This document shows positions 44,694 through 52,694 of a stretch of DNA of 64,000 nucleotides, in pieces. The stretch is taken from assembly GCF_002799155.1 (NCBI RefSeq), contig NZ_NERD01000002.1, positions 2,108,001 through 2,172,000 of the forward strand, read 5' to 3'. A program made the translations under genes and the position numbers. Source of the stretch: Stenotrophomonas maltophilia (GTDB taxonomy: Bacteria > Pseudomonadota > Gammaproteobacteria > Xanthomonadales > Xanthomonadaceae). Numbering within the stretch: the stretch's first letter is position 1; every line of letters starts with the position of its first letter. The notes under the pieces are model-generated. The model worked only from the letters and a program-made list of their open reading frames with translations. It did not search any database and was not told where the DNA came from.

Positions 44694-45455
44694 GTGATGT
44701 ATTCCTCCAAATTGCTACTGCGTACTGCACTCGATGAGCGATGCTGCGAGCTCATCGGGGGGAGAGCTTACCGCGTCGAACCTGACTGGAACGTCACGAA
44801 GGCTAATGACGATCGGTTGCATGCAGATGACTGCGGGATCGCAGCAGAATGCTTACGGATCTTTAACCTCCGTCTAACGAACCCGCAGGGGATTCCCGCC
44901 GGCGGCGCTGCCCCTCGTGGGTGGTTTGGTTGGTCGCGGAAAGCCGGGTTCCTGTGGGCTGGCCGGCAGGGTGGGTAGGCCGGGGACGCCGTGAACCCAT
45001 CCCTGGGGGCTTGGCCGCGGCATCCATGCCGCGGACACCCCGCCCTACCCACCCTCCCGGCCGCTGACAGATTTCGGTGGCCTGCCACCCACGGAGAAGA
45101 AAAAAGAAGATCAAAAGCAAAGGCAGCCTGGCTGACCGCTTTTTTTGTAGAGCCGAGCCCAAGCTCGGCTGCTTTCAGGCCAGTCCGCGAAACCGACCGC
45201 AGGCTCGGCTCTACACGAGCAAGCGCAGCGCGCGACCCGCTTTTGCCGTTCTTTTTCTTCTCTGTGGCTGGACGCGCACGGAAACTGTCAGAGGTCGGGC
45301 GGGATGGGTTCGCGGGACCGTTGGCGCCATGGATGGCGCCATCGAGCCCCCAGGGACGGGTTCACGGCGTGTCCCGCGAACCCATCCCGCCCGGCCCAAT
45401 CGCATGAAACGCATTCCGCGGCCACGCCACGAGGGGCTGCGCCGTTGGCTGGAAA
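44694..45455. other. 762-bp non-coding region dominated by a large inverted repeat
   Basis: The region between the 71-residue gene and the HExxH gene has long open frames but no ribosome sites or family similarity. Most of it, about 44895-45450, is the inverted-repeat pair described separately. The left 200 nt hold the promoter region of the small minus-strand gene. Confidence 0.7.
44895..45450. repeat. Pair of inverted ~220-bp repeat elements with nested palindromes
   Basis: The left copy (about 44895-45130) and the reverse complement of the right copy (about 45230-45450) share, in order, a GCAGCCCCTCGTGG-like block, CGCCGTGAACCC-TCCCTGGGGGCT, a second palindromic block, CTGACAG-TTTC-GTG and GAGAAGAAAAA. 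Each copy has its own internal palindrome (GGGTGGGTAGGC... CGCCCTACCCACCC on the left; GGCGGGATGGG...CCCATCCCGCC on the right). Between them lies a GTAGAGCCGAGC...GCTCGGCTCTAC inverted repeat (about 45147-45214). No transposase is visible. Could be a miniature inverted-repeat element or a transcription barrier; identity unknown. Confidence 0.75.
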
Positions 45456-45908
45456 CTACGGCCACCAGCCACGCCCGAACCGGGCGAAATGATCCGCCGC
45501 GCGCTCGAACGGATTGCGCGCACTCACTCCGCCACACAGCAGGTACACCGGCAGGTACAGTGGCCCCAGCACCATGTACTGGTACACGTGCGCGCGCTCG
45601 TGGTCGTCCAGCCGGATCAACGGTTCCACGCCCCACCCCGCCTGATGCGCATAGGTGCGGCAGGAAATGCCAAGATCGTGGCCGGTATGCAGGATCACAT
45701 TGCCCAGTGTTATCGCCCCACCCGGCCCCCACGGCCAGCGGTCGAACACCAGCGCACAATCCCGCCCACTCCATCGCAGCGTCGCGCCGCCGAGCATGCC
45801 GGCCAAGCCGCCGATCACGCCGATCAGTGTGTTGGGCAGCGTCCATGCTGCGCCCAGCGTCTGCAGCGCGCGCAGCCAGAGCCGCCAGGGTCGAGCGGCG
45901 GTGTTCAA
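45456..45908 (-). CDS. Membrane protein with an HExxH zincin-like motif
   Basis: A 150-residue protein with a hydrophobic N-terminal segment (about 16-40, PNTLIGVIGGLAGML) and a second around residue 118-130. It contains DDHERAHVYQY, an exact HExxH, followed 27 residues later by NPFERAAD, a possible third ligand Glu; HExxH-x27-E-x-x-x-D is typical of gluzincins. Gluzincin assignment is inference; it could equally be a non-catalytic fold. The favoured TTG start overlaps the pspC stop (TTGA), after GAGG; a GTG at 45935 is an alternative. Confidence 0.65.
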   Translation of the reverse strand: MNTAARPWRLWLRALQTLGAAWTLPNTLIGVIGGLAGMLGGATLRWSGRDCALVFDRWPWGPGGAITLGNVILHTGHDLGISCRTYAHQAGWGVEPLIRLDDHERAHVYQYMVLGPLYLPVYLLCGGVSARNPFERAADHFARFGRGWWP

Positions 45909-46108
45909 TCCGCCTCGTTCGGAATCAGCAGCCACAGGATCAGGTAGACCAGAATGCCGGGGAAGGCGGCCGAGGCCAGCGACAGCAGCACGTAGACCAC
46001 CCGCAGGAGGGTGACGTTCCAGCCGAAGCGATGGGCAATGCCGCCCATCACGCCGGCGATCATGCGGTCGTTCAATGAACGCGACAGCGTCTTGGGCGTC
46101 ATGTTCAT
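45905..46108 (-). CDS. PspC-domain small membrane protein
   Basis: A 67-residue PspC-domain protein: KTLSRSLNDRMIAGVMGGIAHRFGWN then a transmembrane helix ending LILWLLIPNEAD. PspC proteins take part in envelope-stress (phage-shock) responses, usually with PspB or PspA. No pspA or pspB is adjacent. GGAGG precedes the ATG. Its stop overlaps the start of the HExxH membrane gene by 4 nt (TTGA), which suggests the two function together. Confidence 0.88.
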   Translation of the reverse strand: MNMTPKTLSRSLNDRMIAGVMGGIAHRFGWNVTLLRVVYVLLSLASAAFPGILVYLILWLLIPNEAD

Positions 46109-46175
46109 GGCGGTGCCTCCTCGGCTTGCGGGCAGAATCAGTCGAGCACGCCGCGACTCTACACCGCCCCCATGT

Positions 46176-46547
46176 CTACGGCGTGCGGTGACGCAGTGCC
46201 TGCAGGCGGGCACCGAACCAGGCCGCTGCGGTCTGTTCAGGCTGCCCCGGGCACTGGATGCGGTAAGGCTTGCCGCTCATGCTGCTCTGGCTGGCGGCGC
46301 GCTCGATGAACTGCTCGGCGCTGTCCACCATGTCCTTCTTCAGCAGGTAGTCGTACTTGCGCTGCAGATGCGCGCGCGCATCGCCGCCTTCATACCAGCT
46401 GCCATTGCGCTGGAACCGGCACTGGGAGCCGTCCAGGCTGGAGATCAGCTGGGCGATCTCCCGCCGTGCATCCGCACTGGGCGCGGCGTGGGCCACAGGC
46501 GCTGCCAACAGCAGTGCGGCAAGCAGCTTCGAAATCCTTTGCGACAT
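46176..46547 (-). CDS. Exported DUF5329-like protein
   Basis: A 123-residue protein with a signal peptide (about 1-21, LAALLLAAPVAHAA) followed by REIAQLISSLDGSQCRFQRNGSWYEGGDARAHLQRKYDYLL and a C-terminal region with SMSGKPYRIQCPGQ. This matches the DUF5329 pattern (two Cys, S-M-S-G-K-P-Y). Function unknown, periplasmic. Three in-frame ATG codons (46553, 46550, 46547) are possible; the third has the best gap from GGAGA. Confidence 0.75.
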   Translation of the reverse strand: MSQRISKLLAALLLAAPVAHAAPSADARREIAQLISSLDGSQCRFQRNGSWYEGGDARAHLQRKYDYLLKKDMVDSAEQFIERAASQSSMSGKPYRIQCPGQPEQTAAAWFGARLQALRHRTP

Positions 46548-46602
46548 CATCATTCTCCATGCAGTCGAGCATGGCTCGACGCTACAGAAATCGAAGCGGG
46601 CT

Positions 46603-47670
46603 TCACGCGTCACGCGCCTTCAGCCAGTCATTGATCGTCGCCGGCACTTCCCGCTGGGCACGACCAGACACATAGATACCAATATGCCCGCCACGGAAAC
46701 TGGACTCGGTGTAGTCCTCGGTGCCCAGGCGCCCGCGCATCGCGCGCGAGGCATCCGGCGGCACCAGATGGTCCTGCTCGGCGTAGATGTTCAGCACCGG
46801 CAGCGTCACCTGCGACAGATCCACAGCTTCCTCGCCGATCCGCACCGTGCCGTTCACCAACCCGTTGCCTTGGTAGAACTGCTTGATGAAGTCACGGAAC
46901 GCCTCGCCCGCCAGGTCCGGCGAATCGAAGATCCACTTCTCCATCCGCAGGAAATCCTCCAGCGCCGCCTTGTCATCGAGGATGTCGAGCAGGCCCACGT
47001 ACTTCTGCACGTTCAGGCGGAATGGCTTGAGCATCAGGTAGCTGGCATTCATCAGGTCAGCCGGGATGTTGCCCAGCGTGTCGACCAGCAGGTCCACGTC
47101 CACCTGCCGCGCCCAGTGCGAGAGCATGTTGTCGGCGGTCTGGAAATCGACCGGGGTGACCATGGTGATCAGCTTGCCCAGCTTCTGCCGGCGCAGTGCG
47201 GCGTAGCACAGGGCAAACACCCCCCCCTGGCAGATGCCAAGCAGGTCGACCAGGCCGCCACTGCGCGCGCGCAGCGCGTCCACTGCGCCATCGATGTAAC
47301 GCAGCAGGTAGTCCTCCAGGGTCTGGAAGCGTTCGGAACGGTCCGGGTAACCCCAGTCCAGCACGTAGACATCCTGGCCCAGCGCCAGCAGCTTCTGCAC
47401 CAGCGAACGGTCGGCCTGCAGGTCGACCATATACGGCCGGTTGACCAGTGCGTAGACGATCAGCAGCGGCGTGCGCCGGGCCGGTGCCTGCTCGCCGACG
47501 AAGCGGTACAACACGACCTTGCCGTCGCGCCAGACTTCCTCGCGGGCGGTCACGCCATAGTCCACGTCTTCCACCTGCGGCAGCAGCTTCAGCCCTTCCA
47601 TCAGCTTGCGCTGCATGGCCAGGGTTTCCTGCATCAGGTCATCGGCGTTGAAGCCCAGCGGCCCCTTCAT
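46603..47670 (-). CDS. phaC: Class III polyhydroxyalkanoate synthase subunit PhaC
   Basis: A 355-residue alpha/beta-hydrolase-fold polymerase. Catalytic C147 in the GICQGG elbow, D300 in AEQDHLVPP and H329 in GGHIG form the triad of class III synthases (Allochromatium PhaC is about 355 residues, Cys149). It polymerises 3-hydroxyacyl-CoA into storage polyester on granules and needs PhaE. It overlaps phaE by 4 nt (ATGA), so the subunits are translationally coupled. Confidence 0.95.
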   Translation of the reverse strand: MKGPLGFNADDLMQETLAMQRKLMEGLKLLPQVEDVDYGVTAREEVWRDGKVVLYRFVGEQAPARRTPLLIVYALVNRPYMVDLQADRSLVQKLLALGQDVYVLDWGYPDRSERFQTLEDYLLRYIDGAVDALRARSGGLVDLLGICQGGVFALCYAALRRQKLGKLITMVTPVDFQTADNMLSHWARQVDVDLLVDTLGNIPADLMNASYLMLKPFRLNVQKYVGLLDILDDKAALEDFLRMEKWIFDSPDLAGEAFRDFIKQFYQGNGLVNGTVRIGEEAVDLSQVTLPVLNIYAEQDHLVPPDASRAMRGRLGTEDYTESSFRGGHIGIYVSGRAQREVPATINDWLKARDA

Positions 47671-48755
47671 CGGTCACGCGCCCGAGTGGAAGTGCGAGGC
47701 GCGGCCTTCTTCGCAGACGCTTTTTTCGCAGGTGTCTTCTTCGTTGCGGCCTGTTTTGCAGGCTTTGCCGGCGCCGTCTTCTTCGTGGCCCTGCGCGCGG
47801 CCGGCTTCACCTTCGCCGGTGCGGGCTGTGCCACCGGATCGACTTTGCCCGTACCGGCCATGGCCACCACCTGCGCCTGCAGGCGGCGCAGGCTGCGCTC
47901 CAGCTCGGCGATGCGGCGGTGTGCGGCGTCCATCTCGCTGCGGGTCGGCAGGCCGATCCGTTCACTCATCTGTTCCACCTCGCGCTGCAGGCCGGCGCGC
48001 AGGCGCATCTGCGCGTTGCCCAGCGAGGCATACACCTGCTGGAACGGCTCGGACATGGCGACCTTGGCGTAAGCCTCCTCGGCTGCTTCGATCCACAGGT
48101 CGAACATCGCGCGGGCGCTGGTCAACTGGCTGCCCGGCTGCTCGTGCTCGGCCAGGCGTTGCTCGAACAGCGCGAAGGCCTCGTCCAGCGCCTGCTTGAT
48201 CTGATCGACGTACGCGCGCGAATGCTGCTGGTATTCCTCCTGCGCACGCAGCAGGGCCTGCCAGCGCGCCTGGTGCTCGCGGCCGGGGCCGAATGCCGGG
48301 CTCTGCAACCACGGGCCGGCCTGCAGCTGGAACTGCTGCAGCCAAGCCGCGAATTCCGGTACCGCGGCGCCGGCGTGGGTGCTGCCGCGGGCGCCCTGCA
48401 GCATCCATTGCAGCATGCCGTCACCCTGCCCCTGCACCGCCTCACGCCACGCCTGGGCCACCTCGGCACTGCTGGCGTCGCGGCCGGCAAACCGTGCAGC
48501 GACTTCCTGCATGGTGCCGTACCAGCTGCCCGCCTGTTCGCGGAACCGGCGCACGGCATCTTCCGGCGCGCCCGGCCCCTGTTCGGGCAGCAGCTGGCCC
48601 CACCAGTCGAACAGCCGTTTCCAGCTGCCCGGGTCATCGCCAGCCGGCGCACCGGGCGTGTTCGCATGGCGCAGGGCATCGCCCCAAGCGCCGAAGTACT
48701 GCCGGGCCAGGGTTTCGAAATCGCTGCTGCCGGCATCGTGGGCCGAGCTGGTCAT
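47667..48755 (-). CDS. phaE: Class III PHA synthase subunit PhaE with a histone-like tail
   Basis: A 362-residue PhaE protein. The N-terminal part (about 1-290) is helical and rich in Gln/Glu, with WKRLFDWWGQLL and the conserved region ARAMFDLWIEAAEEAYAKVAMSEPFQQVYASLGNAQMRLR. The last 55 residues are a Lys/Ala/Pro-rich tail (e.g. KKTAPAKPAKQAATKKTPAKK) like that of the PHA-granule protein PhaF and histone H1. PhaE activates PhaC; the tail could additionally bind DNA. The C-terminus overlaps phaC. Confidence 0.88.
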   Translation of the reverse strand: MTSSAHDAGSSDFETLARQYFGAWGDALRHANTPGAPAGDDPGSWKRLFDWWGQLLPEQGPGAPEDAVRRFREQAGSWYGTMQEVAARFAGRDASSAEVAQAWREAVQGQGDGMLQWMLQGARGSTHAGAAVPEFAAWLQQFQLQAGPWLQSPAFGPGREHQARWQALLRAQEEYQQHSRAYVDQIKQALDEAFALFEQRLAEHEQPGSQLTSARAMFDLWIEAAEEAYAKVAMSEPFQQVYASLGNAQMRLRAGLQREVEQMSERIGLPTRSEMDAAHRRIAELERSLRRLQAQVVAMAGTGKVDPVAQPAPAKVKPAARRATKKTAPAKPAKQAATKKTPAKKASAKKAAPRTSTRARDR

Positions 48756-48777
48756 CGCAGGCCTCCGCAGGGCTGGC

Positions 48778-49392
48778 TCATGGCTTGGGGATACGCAGGG
48801 TCTTGCTGATCATCAGCGACCCGGACAGGGCGAACAACAACACCATCGGATGCAGCTGCCACGGGCCGATCTGCCACTGGCCAAACCAGATGTTCTGGCC
48901 GATGGCATCGGTGCCGGCGGCGATCGCCAGCACGATCACCAGCACCAGGCTGGTCGGGATCGGGGTGCCCTCGAAATACTTGACCTTGCCCTCGTCGCCG
49001 GCCAGCGCCTCGGCGGTGACGTTGTAGCGCGCCAGGCGGCTGACACCACAGCAGACGAAGTAGCTCAGCACCAGCCAATCCCAGCCGCCCTGCATGCCAC
49101 AAGCGTACGCCAGCGCTGCCGGCGCCACGCCGAAGGAGATCACGTCGGACAGCGAGTCGAGCTCGCGGCCCAGGGTGGAGCTGGACTTGCGCCAGCGCGC
49201 GATGTGCCCGTCCAGGGCGTCGAAGATGAAGGCCAGCGGGATCAGCGCCATGCCGAACAGCAGGTACCCGCGCTCGCCGTCCTGCAGGAAGCGCATCGCG
49301 GCGAACACCGCACCGGTGCCGCAGAAAGCATTGGCCAGGGTGAACCAGTCGGCCAGCTGGAATTCGCGCAGCATCGAGAAGTGACGTTTCAT
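48778..49392 (-). CDS. pssA: CDP-diacylglycerol-serine O-phosphatidyltransferase
   Basis: A 204-residue integral membrane CDP-alcohol phosphatidyltransferase. The signature D-G-x2-A-R-x8-G-x3-D-x3-D is visible as DALDGHIARW...GRELDSLSD near residues 58-85. Several hydrophobic helices follow. Size and the DxxDG motif fit the subclass II membrane-bound phosphatidylserine synthase. The C-terminus ends 22 nt before phaE starts. Divergent from the methyltransferase gene. Confidence 0.88.
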   Translation of the reverse strand: MKRHFSMLREFQLADWFTLANAFCGTGAVFAAMRFLQDGERGYLLFGMALIPLAFIFDALDGHIARWRKSSSTLGRELDSLSDVISFGVAPAALAYACGMQGGWDWLVLSYFVCCGVSRLARYNVTAEALAGDEGKVKYFEGTPIPTSLVLVIVLAIAAGTDAIGQNIWFGQWQIGPWQLHPMVLLFALSGSLMISKTLRIPKP

Positions 49393-49553
49393 GGGGTCTC
49401 ACGGAGCATCAAGGCCCACAGATTACCGCGAGCGCCGCCGCTGGCGACAGCGCCGACAGGATCCACCCTTCACCGCTCCCTCACCCATCCTCACCGGCGG
49501 TGAATTTTTCGCCACCCATCTTGACAGCCTAGGGGGGTGGCGCCTGTCGCGGC

Positions 49554-49599
49554 TTATCCACAAAGTTGCCCACGCGTAATCCACACCCCCTGTGGACAA
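49554..49599. promoter_or_regulatory. Cluster of three DnaA-box-like sites upstream of the methyltransferase
   Basis: TTATCCACA (49554-49562, perfect DnaA box), TAATCCACA (49577-49585, one mismatch) and TGTGGACAA (49591-49599, reverse complement TTGTCCACA, one mismatch). All within 46 bp in the pssA/methyltransferase gap. There is no dnaA, dnaN or AT-rich unwinding element here, so this is not oriC; it might titrate DnaA or tie transcription to replication. Confidence 0.5.
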
Positions 49600-49739
49600 C
49601 CAGATCTCACCGACTGCGACGGTGGACATTTCCTCATCACCCTTCCGCGGGGTTTCCCTACTTCCCAAGCCGCAGAGTCGGCGCTATGGTCACCGGCGGG
49701 CCCGCCGCCGCCACGTCCGAAACCCACCGACGGACGACG

Positions 49740-50390
49740 ATGACGATGCTGGATGCCTCCTCCCTGGCCGCGCAGCTGCGGCAGCCCCACGGCGACGCCG
49801 CACTGGCGGTGGCCGATTCAATGAATCGCAGCAACGGCGCGCTCAACCGCGCGGCGATCAGCCTGCTGGCGGTGTCGGCTGGCGAACGCATCCTGGAGAT
49901 CGGTCCGGGCAACGCCGCCTTCGCACCCGAGCTTCTGCAGGCCGCCGACAGCCAGTATCTGGGGATCGAACTGTCCTTTGCCATGGTCGAGGCCGGCAAT
50001 CAGCGCCTGGCCGCCGGCGGGCTGGCCGACCGTGCCGCGATGCGCCATGGCGATGCCCACCTCCTGCCAGTCAGCGATGCCTCGATGGATGCGGCGCTGG
50101 CAGTCAATACCCTGTACTTCTGGCCGAACCTGGCACCGGTGCTGGACGAACTGGCGCGGGTACTGCACCGGGGCGGCCGCCTGTGCCTGGCCTTCGGCGA
50201 TGCTGCCTTCATGCGCAGCCTGCCGTTCGCTGCCGACTTCCAGCTGCATGAGCTGGACGCGGTGGAGCTGGCCCTGCGGGTATCCGGCTTCCGCGTCTCG
50301 GCTTGGCGCAGCCACCGCGAAACCGCGAGCGGCAATGACGGCCAGACCCGCGAAAAACACTTTCACCTGCTGCTGGCACAGCGGCGCTGA
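49740..50390 (+). CDS. Class I SAM-dependent methyltransferase
   Basis: A 216-residue methyltransferase of the UbiE/Methyltransf_11 type. The SAM loop is ILEIGPGNAAFAPELL near residues 52-67, followed by YLGIELS (acidic strand 2) and DASMDAALAVNTLYFW (strand 4), then LDELARVLHRGGRLCLAF. Substrate unknown. The ATG at 49740 is followed by a second ATG at 49746; the long frame upstream crosses the DnaA-box cluster and is unlikely. Convergent with the MATE gene across a repeat pair. Confidence 0.85.
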   Translation: MTMLDASSLAAQLRQPHGDAALAVADSMNRSNGALNRAAISLLAVSAGERILEIGPGNAAFAPELLQAADSQYLGIELSFAMVEAGNQRLAAGGLADRAAMRHGDAHLLPVSDASMDAALAVNTLYFWPNLAPVLDELARVLHRGGRLCLAFGDAAFMRSLPFAADFQLHELDAVELALRVSGFRVSAWRSHRETASGNDGQTREKHFHLLLAQRR

Positions 50391-50394
50391 AGTG

Positions 50395-50458
50395 GTAGAG
50401 CCGGCCGCTGGCCGGCTGCCCCGACCGTTCCGGGTTGCCGGCCAGCGGCCGGCATTAC
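50395..50458. repeat. SMAG hairpin pair covering the MATE stop codon
   Basis: GTAGAGCCGGCCGCTGGCCGGCT and a second, oppositely oriented GTAATGCCGGCCGCTGGCCGGC hairpin (read on the minus strand). The element includes the TAA stop codon of the MATE gene. It lies between convergent genes and probably acts as a bidirectional terminator. Confidence 0.8.
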
Positions 50459-51819
50459 CCGCCTTGCACCCGTCGCCGCCAACGCGCGAAACAGAACACC
50501 TGCATCACCAGCATCGCCAGCAACCCCAGCGGCCACGCCCACCACACGCCCGCCAGCCCATGCCGCGCCTGCAAGCACATCGCCAGCGGCAGCTCCAGCA
50601 GCAGTACTGCCGCCATGCCCAGCAACGCGGGCAGCAAAACCGTTCCGCTGCCACGCATCACCCCGACCAGCACGGTGCTGCCTCCCATCGCCAGCACGCC
50701 CCACGCCACTGTGCGCAACTGCAGCGTGGCCAGTTCGCGCGCTTCGGTCGCCACCAGGATCAGCCCAGTCAGCCAGGGTGCCAGCGCCATCACCAGCAGC
50801 ACCACCGCGCTCAGTATCGCCAGTCCAAGCAGCACGCCGGTGCGGGCGATGGAGAACAGCCGTTCCGTACGCCCCGCGCCCATCGCATGCGCCGCGAGGA
50901 TGGTGGCGGTGATCCCCAGTGACATCGCCGGCAGCTGCACCCAGCTCATCAACTGGTTGACCGCACCGTAGGCGGCCGTGGCCGTGTATCCGTAGCGGTT
51001 GATCCAGCCCAGCAACACGATCTCGGCAATGGCCAGGCTGAGCATCTGCAACGAAGACGGCACGCCAATGCGGAGCATCGCGCGGATGATCGCGCCATCG
51101 AAACGGATGGCGCGCAGCAGGTCACGGCCCGGCGCCAACGGATGTCCCAGCCGTTCCCAACGCCACAGCAACCAGACCAGTGCCAGCAGCGACGCGAACG
51201 CCGCGGATACGGCCGCACTGGCCGAACCCAGCTGCGGCGCGCCCGCCCCGCCCAGGATCAGCAGCGGCGTGCACAGCAGGCCGACCGCCGTGGCCAGCAG
51301 CAGCGCATGCAACGGCGACGTCGCATCGCCCACTGCACGGCTCACGGCGGTGGCCAGCCATAGCAGGAAGAACGCGGGGGCCGCCAACAGCAGCACGCGT
51401 GCATAGACAATGGACTCACTGAGGACCGCTGCCGGCGTGCCCAGCGCCGCCAGCAGCTGTGGCGCGAAACCGCCGCCCAGGGCCATCACCAGCACCGATA
51501 ACAGCAGGATCAGCGCCACCGCGCTGCCAGCCACCGCGCGTGCCTGCTGCGGGCGGCCCGCACCCCAGGCTTGGCCGATCAACACCATTGCGCCCGTGGC
51601 CAGGCCCATCACCAGGGCCAGCAACAGGAAGAAGACCGGGAAGAACGCGGCGGCTGCAGCCACCGCCTGTGTGCCAAGCAGGTGGCCAAGATAGATGTTG
51701 TCCAGCGTGCCTGCGGCCAGCTGCAGCGCATTGGTCAGCAGCATCGGCAGCAGCAGCGTCAGGTAAGCGCGCCACAGCGGGGGTGCCGCCGGGGATATCG
51801 GATGTACGGCGGGGCTCAT
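50455..51819 (-). CDS. MATE-family multidrug/metabolite efflux pump
   Basis: A 454-residue, 12-helix MATE transporter. Two homologous halves each begin with LLLPMLLTNALQLAAGTLDNIYLGHLLGT-like (first) and IGVPSSLQMLSLAIAEIVLLGWINRYG (second) segments, and QAWGAGRPQQAR and AAHAMGAGRTERL are the paired loops. Likely antiporter using Na+ or H+; substrate unknown. The start MSPAVHPIS has a weak ribosome site. A longer 473-residue frame is less likely. Confidence 0.9.
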   Translation of the reverse strand: MSPAVHPISPAAPPLWRAYLTLLLPMLLTNALQLAAGTLDNIYLGHLLGTQAVAAAAAFFPVFFLLLALVMGLATGAMVLIGQAWGAGRPQQARAVAGSAVALILLLSVLVMALGGGFAPQLLAALGTPAAVLSESIVYARVLLLAAPAFFLLWLATAVSRAVGDATSPLHALLLATAVGLLCTPLLILGGAGAPQLGSASAAVSAAFASLLALVWLLWRWERLGHPLAPGRDLLRAIRFDGAIIRAMLRIGVPSSLQMLSLAIAEIVLLGWINRYGYTATAAYGAVNQLMSWVQLPAMSLGITATILAAHAMGAGRTERLFSIARTGVLLGLAILSAVVLLVMALAPWLTGLILVATEARELATLQLRTVAWGVLAMGGSTVLVGVMRGSGTVLLPALLGMAAVLLLELPLAMCLQARHGLAGVWWAWPLGLLAMLVMQVFCFARWRRRVQGG

Positions 51820-51937
51820 GGGATTCTCTGGGCAAGGCGCCGCCCTGCCCGGCGTTTCCGCCAGCAAAGCAAGCACAGGGGAAGCGGGCCGCGGCCCGCA
51901 ATCAGATGACGCCGTCGCTCAGCAACGGCGCGATGGC

Positions 51938-52552
51938 TCAGCCGCCAGCGTCTTCGAAGGCCAGGCGCAGGGCGTGCTCACGCACGTCCAAGGGCCAGGA
52001 ATGCAGTGCCGCCTCCAGGCCCGCGCGATCGTGCGCGAACAGCACGCGGATGGCCTCCTCGAAGCCCGGCAGGTCACCGGCGATGGCCTGCAGGAAGTGA
52101 TAGGCACGCTCGCTATGACGGCGCTGCCGGTCCTCGTCAGCACCGGCACGGCTGGCCGCTTCCACCAGCCTGCGCAGCACCACCGAGGCCCCACCCGGCT
52201 GTTCGGCCAGCCACGCCCAATGGCGCGGCAACAGCGTCACTTCGCGGGCGACCACGCCCAGCTTGGGGCGGCCGCGGCCACGCGGGGTTGCGGGCGCCCC
52301 TTCGGCAGTGACATCCGCCTCCGCCTCCACGGCGGGAAGCGACTCGGCCACCCGCGCCAGCAGTTCTGCGTCGCTGCCGCGCGTGTCGAAATCGCGGGTT
52401 CGGCCGCTGGCGTTGTCGAACACCAGCAGCGGACCGGTGGCGTTATCGGCACGTAGCTGTTTCAACGCCAGCGCAGCAACTTCCGGGGTACCGGAAGCGA
52501 CCAGGCGATGGCCGTCGAAACAGCTGAAGGGAGGAAGTCGGGACGCAGGCAT
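51938..52552 (-). CDS. DUF2239 family protein
   Basis: A 204-residue DUF2239 protein. Features: CFDGHRLVASGTPEVAALALKQL at the N-terminus, VFDNASGRTRDFDTRGSDAELLARV, then REVTLLPRHWAWLAEQPGGASVVLRRLVEAASRAG and a C-terminal helical part. Function unknown; the LPRHWxWLxxQPGGAS motif is characteristic. It is preceded by a pair of 17-bp direct repeats (52579-52623). No enzyme motif is visible. Confidence 0.85.
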   Translation of the reverse strand: MPASRLPPFSCFDGHRLVASGTPEVAALALKQLRADNATGPLLVFDNASGRTRDFDTRGSDAELLARVAESLPAVEAEADVTAEGAPATPRGRGRPKLGVVAREVTLLPRHWAWLAEQPGGASVVLRRLVEAASRAGADEDRQRRHSERAYHFLQAIAGDLPGFEEAIRVLFAHDRAGLEAALHSWPLDVREHALRLAFEDAGG

Positions 52553-52578
52553 GGCAATGGCATCGGAGGCGATGCGGG

Positions 52579-52623
52579 AATATTGCCCGGGTAATTTGCG
52601 AGAGTCAATATTGCCCGGGTATT
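52579..52623. promoter_or_regulatory. Direct-repeat operator upstream of the DUF2239 gene
   Basis: AATATTGCCCGGGTAAT (52579-52595) and AATATTGCCCGGGTATT (52607-52623), 28 bp apart start to start; 15 of 17 bases shared. Each has a CCCGGG-centred dyad (AATA...TATT). The first copy is about 27 nt before the start of the DUF2239 gene, a position suited to a repressor. Regulator unknown. Confidence 0.65.
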
Positions 52624-52639
52624 AACCAGCCAGAAGAGC

Positions 52640-52659
52640 GTGCCAACCAAGGTTGGCAC
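52640..52659. repeat. Short hairpin repeat
   Basis: GTGCCAACC-AAGGTTGGCAC forms a 9-bp stem. Similar to the GTGCCGACC hairpins at 3860 and 58280. Lies 35 nt after the NUDIX stop on its strand, so it probably ends that transcript. Confidence 0.6.
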
Positions 52660-52694
52660 CCACCCGAAAGGTCGGCATCCACCGATTCGTCGGG

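Noticed and set aside
42018..44978. 986-codon plus-strand frame opposite tex
   Set aside because: Shadow of Tex; no start signal and low-complexity translation.
45077..46078. Long plus-strand frame across the inverted repeat
   Set aside because: Translation is repetitive Arg/Pro/Thr and crosses the repeat arms; overlaps better-supported minus-strand genes.
49554..49599. Chromosomal replication origin
   Set aside because: DnaA-box-like sites are present but there is no dnaA/dnaN neighbourhood or AT-rich unwinding region.
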